Assembly: GCF_004025965.2 (NCBI RefSeq)
Contig: NZ_SAYU02000008.1
Location: 1 to 64,000 of the forward strand
Length of the DNA stretch: 64,000 bases
Direction of reading: 5' to 3'
Origin: Phycicoccus flavus
Lineage (GTDB): Bacteria; Actinomycetota; Actinomycetes; Actinomycetales; Dermatophilaceae
The notes under the pieces are model-generated. The model saw nothing but the letters and a program-made list of their open reading frames with translations, was not told where the DNA came from and did no database searches. A program made the translations under genes and the position numbers. This document shows positions 30,411-38,705 of the stretch, in pieces (the stretch's first letter is position 1; each line of letters opens with the position of its first letter).

Positions 30411-31712
30411 TCAGGCCCGCACCACCCCGAGCCGTGCGGACGGCAGTCCCGGCAGCACGGTGGCGGCGGACAGGCCGCAGCGCCGTTCGAGGATCTCGCC
30501 GAGGACCGAGCGGTAGTCCGTCGTCGCCTTGAGGTCGCCGGCCTGGAGCTGGTCGGGCCCGAGCCCCGGCCACGTCCCGTGGACCGTCCCGCCGTTGACG
30601 TTGCCGCCGAGGACGAAGGAGACGTTGCCGTAGCCGTGGTCGAGGCCGCCGGAGCCGTTCTCGGCGACGCGGCGGCCGAACTCGGACAGGGTGACGAGCG
30701 TGACCCGGTTCGCGGTCGTCCCGAGGTCGGTCATGAACGCGGCCAGGGCCTTGGCCACGCCGCTCAGCTGGTCGCGCATCCAGCCGTTGTCGCTGCGCCC
30801 GAGGTCGGCGTGCATGTCCCAGTTGCCCGAGTCGACGGTGACGGCCCGCAGCCCGACCCCGGCCTTGACGAGGCGGGCGACGTCGCGCAGGGCGTCACCG
30901 AGTGCGCCGGAGGGGTAGGACGCGCCGTTCGCCGGGGCGTAGCCGCTCGCCTTGAGCGCCGCGGTCGTGGCCAGGGCGCCGAGCGCGGACGTGGCCGGCA
31001 CGGCGTACTGGTCCGGCGCGCCGGCGTGCAGCGCCCGCAGCGCCGTCGTCCAGCGTGTCGTCTCCGCGGCGTCCCACGGGCCCGAGAGCTGGAAGGAGTC
31101 GACCGAGCGCAGCGCGAGCTCGGGCGTCGGGCCGATGAAGGAGCGCGGCGCGCTCGTGGCGCCGATCGAGGTCCCCGCGAAGGTCCCGGGGGTGGTGCTC
31201 GCCCCGACCATCCGGTCCAGCCAGCCGGTGCGGATCGAGGAGCCGGGGGCGGCCCGCTCCATCTCCTCCATGTCCTGGAAGTGCGAGCGGGTGGGGTTCG
31301 GCTGCCCGACGGCGTTGACGACGGCCAGCTTCCCCGCCTGGTAGAGCGCGTGCAGCGGCGCCAGGGCCGGGTGGAGGCCGAAACGGCTGTCCAGCGGCAG
31401 CGTGGCCGCCTTCGGGACGGCGATGTTCGGGCGGGCGGTGTAGTAGGCCTGCTCGGTGACCGGGACGACGGCCGACAGCCCGTCGAACCCGCCGCGGAAG
31501 GACAGCACGACGAGGGTGTCGCCGGTGTAGCCGGGGTCGCCGAAGGTGAGGGCCGTCGTCGCCTCCGCGCTCGGGGCGAGCGCGGCACCGGCGGCGAGGA
31601 CCCCGAGGCCGGTGCTCGCGCCGAGCACGCCGCGGCGGGTGAGCCGCAGGCCGGCGTCGGCGTACTCGGGGCAGCCGCACTCCCGGGTGGGCGTCGTCGT
31701 GGGGTCGGTCAT
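30411..31712 (-). CDS. DUF1501 secreted protein (alkaline phosphatase-like fold)
   Basis: 433 aa. It has a Tat signal: LRLTRRGVLGAST with Arg26-Arg27 and a hydrophobic stretch to about residue 50. The DUF1501 family belongs to the sulfatase/alkaline-phosphatase-like fold. Conserved pieces are LVVLSFRGGFDGLSAVVPV, RSHFQDMEEME, DSGNWDMHADLG, TLSEFGRRVAENGSGGLDHGYGN and a histidine-rich end. It is almost always paired with DUF1800, as here (7 bases apart). The pair's biochemical role is unestablished; secretion and coupling are clear. Confidence 0.85.
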   Translation of the reverse strand: MTDPTTTPTRECGCPEYADAGLRLTRRGVLGASTGLGVLAAGAALAPSAEATTALTFGDPGYTGDTLVVLSFRGGFDGLSAVVPVTEQAYYTARPNIAVPKAATLPLDSRFGLHPALAPLHALYQAGKLAVVNAVGQPNPTRSHFQDMEEMERAAPGSSIRTGWLDRMVGASTTPGTFAGTSIGATSAPRSFIGPTPELALRSVDSFQLSGPWDAAETTRWTTALRALHAGAPDQYAVPATSALGALATTAALKASGYAPANGASYPSGALGDALRDVARLVKAGVGLRAVTVDSGNWDMHADLGRSDNGWMRDQLSGVAKALAAFMTDLGTTANRVTLVTLSEFGRRVAENGSGGLDHGYGNVSFVLGGNVNGGTVHGTWPGLGPDQLQAGDLKATTDYRSVLGEILERRCGLSAATVLPGLPSARLGVVRA

Positions 31713-31719
31713 CGGGTCC

Positions 31720-33414
31720 TCATCGGGTCGCGAACTCGGGGCTGTCCAGGACGAGCGCAACGACGTACGGCAGGCGCCAGCCGAGGACGGCGTCGGTGGA
31801 GCGCACGGCGGCCTCGGGGGTCTTGTCGAGGAAGGCGCACACGGCGTCGCGCTTGGCCGTCGGCAGTGGCGCGAGCAGCAGCCGCGTCGCGAGGGCGTCG
31901 ACGAGCGCACCGTAGGTCGAGGGCACGACCGCCGGCAGCAGCCCGCGCAGGGCCGGGTAGGCCACCCGGGGGGTCGAGGACGTCGCCTCCCAGCCCTGTC
32001 CCATGTGCCAGTTCCAGGCGGCGAGGGTCGTCCCGGCGCCGGCCCAGGCGCCCGCGACGTCGGGGAAGCCGTTCGGGGCCGGCCAGCCCATCGGCTGCTG
32101 CCCGGCGACCTTGGCGTTCCACACGAGGTCACCGAGCCAGGAGGTCGTCGCCGGGCCCGGACGGACCCCGAGGACGCGGGCCGTCGACACCATGTTCTCC
32201 AGCGGGCGCTTGACCTTCTGCCCCACGCTGCCCCCGAACTCGCTCGAGAGCAGGAGGGTGCGCACCACCGGGGCGATCCGGGTGTCGTTGGCCAGGTAGA
32301 CCTGCGCCAGCCGGTCGACGAGGGCGCTCGGCGGGTCGTCGGAGACGAAGCGGACCGCGAGCTTGCGGGCGATCGTCGCCGCGGTCCGCGGGTGCCGGGC
32401 CAAGTGGACGAGGTAGGAGTCGGCGACCTTCTCGCCGAAGGCCGAGGCGTTGGGGTCCGACCAGTCCATGACCGACAGCGGCCCGGTGTGGTGGCGGATG
32501 TGCCGGTAGTAGTACTCGCCGCTCTCGCGGTCGGTCGACAGGCCGGTGAGCACGAGCGCGGAGCGGCGGACGTCGGACTCGGGGTAGGCGCCCGGCCCGA
32601 CGGTGTGCAGCTCGAGCAGCTCGCGGCCGAAGTTCTCGTTGGGGGAGCGCTTGGTCGAGCTGCCGTTGTCCAGCTGGTTGAGCATCGCCGGGTGCTTGGC
32701 CGCCGCCACGAGCATGTCGGCGTAGCGGCCGAGGGCGTGGGCGCGGACCACGTCGACGTGGAAGCGGTGGACGGCGTCCCAGGCGTCGCCCCACGGCGCC
32801 GTGACGACGAGGTGGTTGGTCCAGAAGTCGACGAGCACCTCGAGCAGCTGCCGCTTGGACCACAGCGCCCGGGCGAGGTAGGCCTGGATGACGTCGGTGC
32901 CGAGGTCGCCGGTCGAGCTCGGGTAGTAGGTGTCGTGGACCTCCCACGTCGCGAGCCGCAGGCGCGGCCACGTCGACGCCACGAGGTCGGTCGTCGCGGC
33001 GTCCGGCACCGAGGCGGGGTTCAGCTGGGCGTCCACCCACGCGACCCGGCCGACGGCCGAGATCTCGGCGACGAGCTCGGGGGTCGCCCCCCAGCTGGCC
33101 CGCCGGGCCAGGTGCACGACGGCGTCCTCGCTGCCGAGGGCGGGCGCCTCCCTCGTCAGCCACCACGGCCGGATCGTCGACCGGCGCCGCGGGTAGGCGG
33201 TGTCGACGGTGCGGCTCGGGGGCGCGACCGTCGGCACCGGGTCGGCGGTGGGTGCCGTGAGGCGCGGCGGCAGCGGCTCGGGGACGCCGGCCCGGGCCGC
33301 CCGGGCCGCACGCGCCGCCCGACGGGCCTTCGCGGGGGAGGCGTCCGCCTCGGCCGGGGCGGACACGGCGGCCGAGAGGGTCGCGAGGAGCGACGCGCGC
33401 CGCGGGAGGTCCAT
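31720..33414 (-). CDS. DUF1800 protein
   Basis: 564 aa. The family core is easily seen: VVHLARRASWGATPELV, DFWTNHLVV, MLNQLDNGSSTKRSPNENFGRELLELHTVG (strongly conserved NENxGRELxELHTxG motif) and the later ARKLAVRFV. The first about 25 residues (MDLPRRASLLATLSAAVSAPAEA) look like a weak export signal, and residues 25-75 are A/R/P-rich. The start is ATG 33414; an upstream in-frame extension is open but non-conserved. First gene of the DUF1800-DUF1501 operon. Function unknown. Confidence 0.85.
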   Translation of the reverse strand: MDLPRRASLLATLSAAVSAPAEADASPAKARRAARAARAARAGVPEPLPPRLTAPTADPVPTVAPPSRTVDTAYPRRRSTIRPWWLTREAPALGSEDAVVHLARRASWGATPELVAEISAVGRVAWVDAQLNPASVPDAATTDLVASTWPRLRLATWEVHDTYYPSSTGDLGTDVIQAYLARALWSKRQLLEVLVDFWTNHLVVTAPWGDAWDAVHRFHVDVVRAHALGRYADMLVAAAKHPAMLNQLDNGSSTKRSPNENFGRELLELHTVGPGAYPESDVRRSALVLTGLSTDRESGEYYYRHIRHHTGPLSVMDWSDPNASAFGEKVADSYLVHLARHPRTAATIARKLAVRFVSDDPPSALVDRLAQVYLANDTRIAPVVRTLLLSSEFGGSVGQKVKRPLENMVSTARVLGVRPGPATTSWLGDLVWNAKVAGQQPMGWPAPNGFPDVAGAWAGAGTTLAAWNWHMGQGWEATSSTPRVAYPALRGLLPAVVPSTYGALVDALATRLLLAPLPTAKRDAVCAFLDKTPEAAVRSTDAVLGWRLPYVVALVLDSPEFATR

Positions 33415-33572
33415 GGGTGCCACGGCCACGATGCTCCCGGCGGCCGGCGGCGCGGACCTCGCCCGTTCGGCCCGCCCGTCCTCCACCGAAGGGGCGCGGA
33501 CCGGCGTTCTTGACCTGCGCTTGACCCGCGCCCGACCGGGACCTGACGCTCAGGAGGCCGCGGCTTGACCCG

Positions 33573-34004
33573 TCACCCGCCGGGCGGGGCGTCGCGCACG
33601 AGACAGGTGATCCGCGCGGTGCACACCCGCCGGCCCTCCTCGTCGGTGACGACGACCTCGTGGGCGACCACCGTGCGCCCGACGCTGATGGGGACGGCGG
33701 TCCCGGTGACGACGCCGGAGCGGGCGGCGCGGTGGTGGGTGGCGTTGATGTCCAGCCCGACGACGATCCGGCCCTCGCCGGCGTGCAGGGCCGAGCCGAT
33801 CGAGCCCAGCGTCTCGGCGAGGACGACCGAGGCCCCGCCGTGCAGCAGGCCGTAGGGCTGGGTGTTGCCGGCCACCGGCATCGTGCCGACGACGCGCTCG
33901 AGCCCCGCCTCGACCACCTCGATGCCCATCCGGTGCATGAGCGAGTCGGGGTTCATCGCCATCATCCGCTCGAGCGCCGTCGTGGGGTCCGGGGTGTCGG
34001 TCAT
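33573..34004 (-). CDS. PaaI-family hotdog thioesterase
   Basis: 143 aa. The hotdog-fold signature is NTQPYGLLHGGASVVLAETLGSIGS with the HGG(A) catalytic or CoA-binding motif, then VGLDINATHHRAARSGVVTGTA. It should hydrolyse an aryl- or acyl-CoA (PaaI/MenI/EntH-like); the exact substrate is not inferable. Start ATG 34004. Only 19 bases separate it from the divergent polA GTG, so promoter elements of each gene must lie in the other's 5' end. Confidence 0.88.
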   Translation of the reverse strand: MTDTPDPTTALERMMAMNPDSLMHRMGIEVVEAGLERVVGTMPVAGNTQPYGLLHGGASVVLAETLGSIGSALHAGEGRIVVGLDINATHHRAARSGVVTGTAVPISVGRTVVAHEVVVTDEEGRRVCTARITCLVRDAPPGG

Positions 34005-34010
34005 GGTCGT

Positions 34011-34023
34011 TAGGCTGCCACGC
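34011..34023 (+). promoter_or_regulatory. polA leaderless -10
   Basis: TAGGCT at 34011-34016, then 7 nt, then GTG 34024. The matching -35 would fall inside the thioesterase coding region (about 33988-33993). Confidence 0.55.
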
Positions 34024-36708
34024 GTGAAGCTCCTCCTCCTCGACGGACACTCGCTGGCCTACCGGGCGTTCTTCGCCCTGCCGGTCGAGAACTTCTCCAC
34101 GAGCACCGGCCAGAACACCAACGCCGTCTACGGCTTCACCTCGATGCTCATCAATGTCCTGCGCGACGAGGCGCCGACGCACGTCGCCGTCGCCTTCGAC
34201 GTCTCGCGCCAGACCTTCCGGCTGCAGGAGTACAGCGAGTACAAGGCCGGCCGCTCCAAGACCCCGAGCGAGTTCTCCAGCCAGCTGCCGCTCATGCGCG
34301 AGGTCCTCGACGCCCTGCGCATCCGGCACGTCGGGGTCGAGGGCTACGAGGCCGACGACGTCATCGCCACCCTCACCCGCCAGGCCACCGCCGCCGGCGG
34401 CGAGGTCGTCGTGTGCACCGGCGACCGCGACGCCTTCCAGCTCGTCACCGACAAGGTCAGCCTCATCTACCCCGTGCGCGGCGTGTCCGAGGTGTGGCGG
34501 ATGGACCCCGCCGCCGTCGAGGAGAAGTACCTCGTCCCCCCGGAGCGCTACAGCGACCTCGCCGCCCTCGTCGGCGAGTCCAGCGACAACCTGCCCGGCG
34601 TGCCCGGCGTCGGCCCGAAGACCGCCGCGAAGTGGCTCGGCCAGTACGGCGACCTGCAGGGCGTCGTCGCCCACGTCGACGAGATCAAGGGCAAGGCCGG
34701 CGAGAACCTGCGCGCCCACCTCGAGGACGTCCTGCGCAACCGTCGCCTCAACCGGCTCGTCGACGACCTCGCGCTGCCGCTCGGCGTCGAGGACCTCGAG
34801 CGCGCCTCGTGGGACCGCGAGGAGGTCCACCGGGTCTTCGACGGCCTGGAGTTCCGGGTGCTGCGCGACCGCCTCTTCCAGACCTTCGAGGTGGAGGCCG
34901 ACGAGGTCGAGGGCGGCTTCGACCTCGAGGGGCACGTCCTGGACACCCCGGCGCTGCTCGCCCGCCTCGCCGACCCCGCCCGGGCGGCCACCGTGCACTC
35001 GCTCGTCGTCGGCGGGCACTTCCGCGGCGGGGTCGGCGACGCCTCCTCGCTGGCGGTCGCGGGCGACGGCGGCGTCGCGGCGCACGTCGACCTCACCGCG
35101 CTGACCCCGGACGACGAGGCGGCCCTCGCGGCGTGGCTCGCCGACCCCGCGGCCCCGAAGGTGCTCCACGACGTCAAGCCCCAGCTGCAGGCCCTCTCGA
35201 CCCGCGGCCTGGCCCTGCGCGGCGTCACGAGCGACACCGCGCTGGCCGCCTACCTCGTCCGGCCCGACCAGCGCTCCTACGACCTCGAGGACCTCGTCGT
35301 CCGCCACCTGTCCCGCGAGCTGCGCACCGAGTCCGCCGGCGCGTCCGACCAGGGGCAGCAGGGCATGCTCGACCTCGAGACCGACGACGACTCCTCGGTC
35401 CGGGACGCGATGGTGCGGGCCCGCGCGGTCCTCGAGCTCGCCGACGTGCTGGCCGAGAAGGTCGAGGAGACCGGCGGCACCGGCCTGCTCCACGACCTCG
35501 AGCTCCCGCTCGTCGACATCCTCGCCGTCATGGAGCGCACCGGCGTCGGGGTCGACGAGGACGCGCTGACGGCGCTGGAGGCCGACTTCGCGGCGAAGAT
35601 GCGCCAGGCCCAGCAGGACGCCTACGACGCCATCGGCCGCGAGGACGTCAACCTCGGCAGCCCCAAGCAGCTCCAGGAGGTGCTCTTCGGCCAGCTCGAC
35701 ATGCCGAAGACGAAGCGGACCAAGACCGGGTACACGACCGACGCCGACGCGCTGGCCGACCTCTTCGTCAAGACCGAGCACCCGTTCCTCGAGGCCCTGC
35801 TCCGGCACCGGGACACGAGCCGCCTGCGGGTGACGGTCGAGGGGCTCATCAAGTCCGTCGCCCCCGACACCCGCATCCACACGACCTACCTGCAGACCAT
35901 CGCCGCCACCGGCCGGCTGTCCTCCACCGACCCGAACCTCCAGAACGTCCCGATCCGCACCGAGGAGGGCCGACGCATCCGCGACGTCTTCGTCGTCGGC
36001 GACGGGTTCGAGTCGCTGATGTCGGCCGACTACAGCCAGATCGAGATGCGGATCATGGCCCACCTCTCCGGTGACGACGGCCTCATCGAGGCCTTCCGCT
36101 CCGGCGAGGACCTCCACCGCTTCGTCGGCGCCCGGGTGTTCTCCGTCGCGCCCGAGGACGTCACCCTCGAGATGCGCAGCAAGGTCAAGGCGATGAGCTA
36201 CGGCCTGGCCTACGGGCTGTCCGCCTTCGGCCTGTCCAAGCAGCTGACCATCACGACCTCCGAGGCGCAGGGCCTCATGGACGAGTACTTCGCCCGGTTC
36301 GGCGGGGTCCGCGACTACCTGCGCGAGATCGTCGTCGAGGCCCGGGCGACGGGCTACACCGCGACGATGCTCGGCCGGCGCCGCTACCTGCCGGACCTGC
36401 TGTCGGACAACCGCCAGCGCCGCGAGGGCGCCGAGCGGATGGCACTCAACGCGCCCATCCAGGGCTCGGCGGCCGACATCATCAAGCTCGCGATGAAGGG
36501 CGTCGACTCCGCCTTGCGCGAGTCCGGCGCGCGGAGCCGGATGCTGCTCCAGGTGCACGACGAGCTCGTCCTCGAGGTCGCCCCGGGGGAGCGCGAGGAC
36601 GTCGAGGCGCTGGTCCGGCGCGAGATGGGCTCGGCCATCGACCTCGGCGACGTGCCCCTCGACGTCAGCGTCGGGGTCGGCCGCTCCTGGCACGACGCCG
36701 CGCACTGA
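34024..36708 (+). CDS. polA: DNA polymerase I
   Basis: 894 aa. The 5'-3' exonuclease (flap) domain is at residues 1-300 (LLLDGHSLAYRAFFALP, YEADDVIATL, GDRDAFQLV, GVPGVGPKTAAKWL). The 3'-5' exonuclease-like domain, about 320-500, lacks a recognisable DxE proofreading motif, as in other actinobacterial Pol I. The polymerase domain has motif A DYSQIEMRIMAHLSGDD, motif B KAMSYGLAYGLSAFGLS and motif C LLQVHDELVLE. It fills Okazaki gaps and repairs DNA. In Mycobacterium rpsA and coaE follow directly; here an 18-kb envelope-glycan block intervenes. Confidence 0.98.
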   Translation: MKLLLLDGHSLAYRAFFALPVENFSTSTGQNTNAVYGFTSMLINVLRDEAPTHVAVAFDVSRQTFRLQEYSEYKAGRSKTPSEFSSQLPLMREVLDALRIRHVGVEGYEADDVIATLTRQATAAGGEVVVCTGDRDAFQLVTDKVSLIYPVRGVSEVWRMDPAAVEEKYLVPPERYSDLAALVGESSDNLPGVPGVGPKTAAKWLGQYGDLQGVVAHVDEIKGKAGENLRAHLEDVLRNRRLNRLVDDLALPLGVEDLERASWDREEVHRVFDGLEFRVLRDRLFQTFEVEADEVEGGFDLEGHVLDTPALLARLADPARAATVHSLVVGGHFRGGVGDASSLAVAGDGGVAAHVDLTALTPDDEAALAAWLADPAAPKVLHDVKPQLQALSTRGLALRGVTSDTALAAYLVRPDQRSYDLEDLVVRHLSRELRTESAGASDQGQQGMLDLETDDDSSVRDAMVRARAVLELADVLAEKVEETGGTGLLHDLELPLVDILAVMERTGVGVDEDALTALEADFAAKMRQAQQDAYDAIGREDVNLGSPKQLQEVLFGQLDMPKTKRTKTGYTTDADALADLFVKTEHPFLEALLRHRDTSRLRVTVEGLIKSVAPDTRIHTTYLQTIAATGRLSSTDPNLQNVPIRTEEGRRIRDVFVVGDGFESLMSADYSQIEMRIMAHLSGDDGLIEAFRSGEDLHRFVGARVFSVAPEDVTLEMRSKVKAMSYGLAYGLSAFGLSKQLTITTSEAQGLMDEYFARFGGVRDYLREIVVEARATGYTATMLGRRRYLPDLLSDNRQRREGAERMALNAPIQGSAADIIKLAMKGVDSALRESGARSRMLLQVHDELVLEVAPGEREDVEALVRREMGSAIDLGDVPLDVSVGVGRSWHDAAH

Positions 36709-36717
36709 CCGCCCGCG

Positions 36718-37950
36718 TCAGGCCCCGCCGGCCGGGGTCGCGGGCGGCTCGTCGTGCCGGGTGAGGACGACGAGCACGGCGAGCGTCGTCGCACCCACCC
36801 CGACCGCCCAGGCGAGCAGCCCGGACGAGGTGTCCGCCACCGCGCCGCCGGCGACGAGCGCGGCCACCCCGGCCCAGAGGACGAGCGGGGCCCGCCGGTG
36901 CCCCCGGGCCAGGGCGGTGAAGACGAGCAGCTGGGTGCCCGACATCAGCGTCCCGAGCAGGGCGAACCCCCAGAGGGACGGCGCGACGGCGCGGTAGGCG
37001 TCGCCGCCGACGAAGACCAGGGCCAGGTCGGGGAGCGCCGCGGCGACGAGGACGACGACGGCGCCGATGGCCGACACGACCCCGAGCCCGAGCAGGTGCA
37101 GGTGCCGCCGGCCCCCGCGGGCCAGGGCCGGGAAGATCACCGCGGTGACGAAGTAGGGGAGGAACAGCACGGACTTGGCGAGGATCGCCCCGGCGGAGTA
37201 GGTGCCGGCCTCGGCCTCGGGCAGCACCGCCCGGGCGATGACGACGTCACTGCTGGAGAGGACGAAGAAGGCGAAGAGGGTGTGCGAGCTGCGCAGCGCC
37301 TCGGCGGCCAGGCCCGGGGCGGCGGGGGGCGTCGCCGCGGTGGCCGGCACCTCTCGGCGGACGAGCGCGGTCCCGAGGGCGAGCGGCACGAGCGCGCCGA
37401 GCGCGACCCCGGTCATCGCGCCGAGCGGGGTGGGGCTCACGAGGACGGCCACGGTGCCCACACCGAGCCGGGCGAGCCCCAGGCCGAGGAAGACGGCCGA
37501 GAACGGGCCCCAGCGCTCGAGGCCCTGGAGGATGCCGACGTCGCCGCCGATGACGGCCAGCGCGGACGCCGGCACCGCGAGCAGCAGCGCGGTGAGGACC
37601 GTGTCGAGCCGCAGCAGGGACGCCGCGACCGGCGCCCCGACGAGGCAGACGGCAGCGACCACCAGGGCCGCGCGCCGGGCGAGCCCGCGGATCCGCGCCG
37701 CCGGGACCGCGGAGCCCGCGGCCACCCGGCGGGCCGCGGCGGTCTGGATGCCGAGGGAGACGACGTTGGCGATGACGAGCAGCGACATCATCGCGGCCAG
37801 CGCGCTGTAGTCCGCCGGACCGAGCCGCCGGGCGGCGAGCACGGCGAAGACGTAGCTCGCGACGTTCATGACGACGAGCGAGACCGCCAGCCCCGCCCCG
37901 CCGCGCACCGTCGCGCCGCGGGTCGTCGCGTCGCGGGCCCGGTCGGTCAC
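36718..37950 (-). CDS. polysaccharide flippase (Wzx/MATE-like)
   Basis: 410 aa with about 12 hydrophobic helices and almost no long loops, the MOP-superfamily oligosaccharide flippase pattern (GLAVSLVVMNVASYVFAVLAARRLGPADYSAL is a typical first helix-loop). The start overlaps the dprE2 stop by four bases (ATGA), so it is translationally coupled to decaprenylphosphoryl-arabinose synthesis. I infer it flips that lipid or a glycan built on it. Mycobacterium uses a small GtrA-like protein for the role, so this is a different solution if true. It is convergent with polA. Confidence 0.78.
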   Translation of the reverse strand: MTDRARDATTRGATVRGGAGLAVSLVVMNVASYVFAVLAARRLGPADYSALAAMMSLLVIANVVSLGIQTAAARRVAAGSAVPAARIRGLARRAALVVAAVCLVGAPVAASLLRLDTVLTALLLAVPASALAVIGGDVGILQGLERWGPFSAVFLGLGLARLGVGTVAVLVSPTPLGAMTGVALGALVPLALGTALVRREVPATAATPPAAPGLAAEALRSSHTLFAFFVLSSSDVVIARAVLPEAEAGTYSAGAILAKSVLFLPYFVTAVIFPALARGGRRHLHLLGLGVVSAIGAVVVLVAAALPDLALVFVGGDAYRAVAPSLWGFALLGTLMSGTQLLVFTALARGHRRAPLVLWAGVAALVAGGAVADTSSGLLAWAVGVGATTLAVLVVLTRHDEPPATPAGGA

Positions 37951-38705
37951 AGGGGCAGCCGCCGGAAGACCGGGGTGGGCACGTGCCGCAGCACGCTCAT
38001 CACGGCGCGCAGGGTGCCGGGGACCCAGACCACCCCGCCGGGGCCGGGCGTGCGGCGGACGACGACCCGGGCGACGTCGTCGGGGTCGACGGCCAGCGGG
38101 GCGGGCTCGAGGCCGTCGGTCATCGAGGAGCGGACGAACCCCGGCCGGACGATAAGGACCTCGACGCCGGAGCCGCGCAGGTCCTCGCCGAGCCCGGTGG
38201 CGAACCCGTCGAGCCCGGCCTTGCTCGCGCCGTAGAGGTAGTTCGAGCGACGCACCCGCTCCCCGGCGACGGAGGACAGTACGACGACCCGGCCGTGCCC
38301 GGCCGCGCGCAGGTGTCCGGCGACGACGGTGAGCGCCGACACCGCGCCGGTGAAGTTCGTCGTGACGACCGCGGCGGCGGCGACCGGGTCGGGCAGGGTG
38401 GGGCCGTCCGGCAGCACGCCGAAGGCGAGGAGCACGACGTCGACGGGTCCGGCGAACACCGGGTCGAGGGCCGCGGCGTGGGTGTCGGGGCGGGCGGCGT
38501 CGAAGTCGACGACCTCGACCGCCGCGTCCGGCGCCCAGCCGCGCACCCGGTCCGCGGCGGCGTCCCGCCGGGGACCGGGGCGTCCGGCGAGGACGACGCG
38601 TTCCAGCCGGCCCGCCCCGGCCCAGCGGCGGAGCGTGGCGAGGGCGATGTCGGACCCGCCGCCGAGGACGAGGACGGACTGGGGGGCGCCGAGGGCGTCG
38701 ATCAC
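37947..38705 (-). CDS. dprE2: decaprenylphospho-beta-D-erythro-pentofuranosid-2-ulose 2-reductase
   Basis: 252 aa short-chain dehydrogenase. The Rossmann motif VLVLGGGSDIALATLRRWA lies at the start. The catalytic Ser and YxxxK are in VVVLSSVAGERVRRSNYLYGASKAGLD. VEVLIVRPGFVRSSMTDGL follows. With DprE1 it epimerises decaprenylphosphoryl-ribose to decaprenylphosphoryl-arabinose; DprE2 does the NADH-dependent reduction. The GTG start overlaps the dprE1 stop (GTGA). The assignment rests on family plus the dprE1 neighbour. Confidence 0.9.
   Translation of the reverse strand: MIDALGAPQSVLVLGGGSDIALATLRRWAGAGRLERVVLAGRPGPRRDAAADRVRGWAPDAAVEVVDFDAARPDTHAAALDPVFAGPVDVVLLAFGVLPDGPTLPDPVAAAAVVTTNFTGAVSALTVVAGHLRAAGHGRVVVLSSVAGERVRRSNYLYGASKAGLDGFATGLGEDLRGSGVEVLIVRPGFVRSSMTDGLEPAPLAVDPDDVARVVVRRTPGPGGVVWVPGTLRAVMSVLRHVPTPVFRRLPL

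Noticed and set aside
33550-36705. A 1051-codon open frame antisense to polA
   Set aside because: It shows only third-position GC bias; no motifs, and polA on the other strand is complete.
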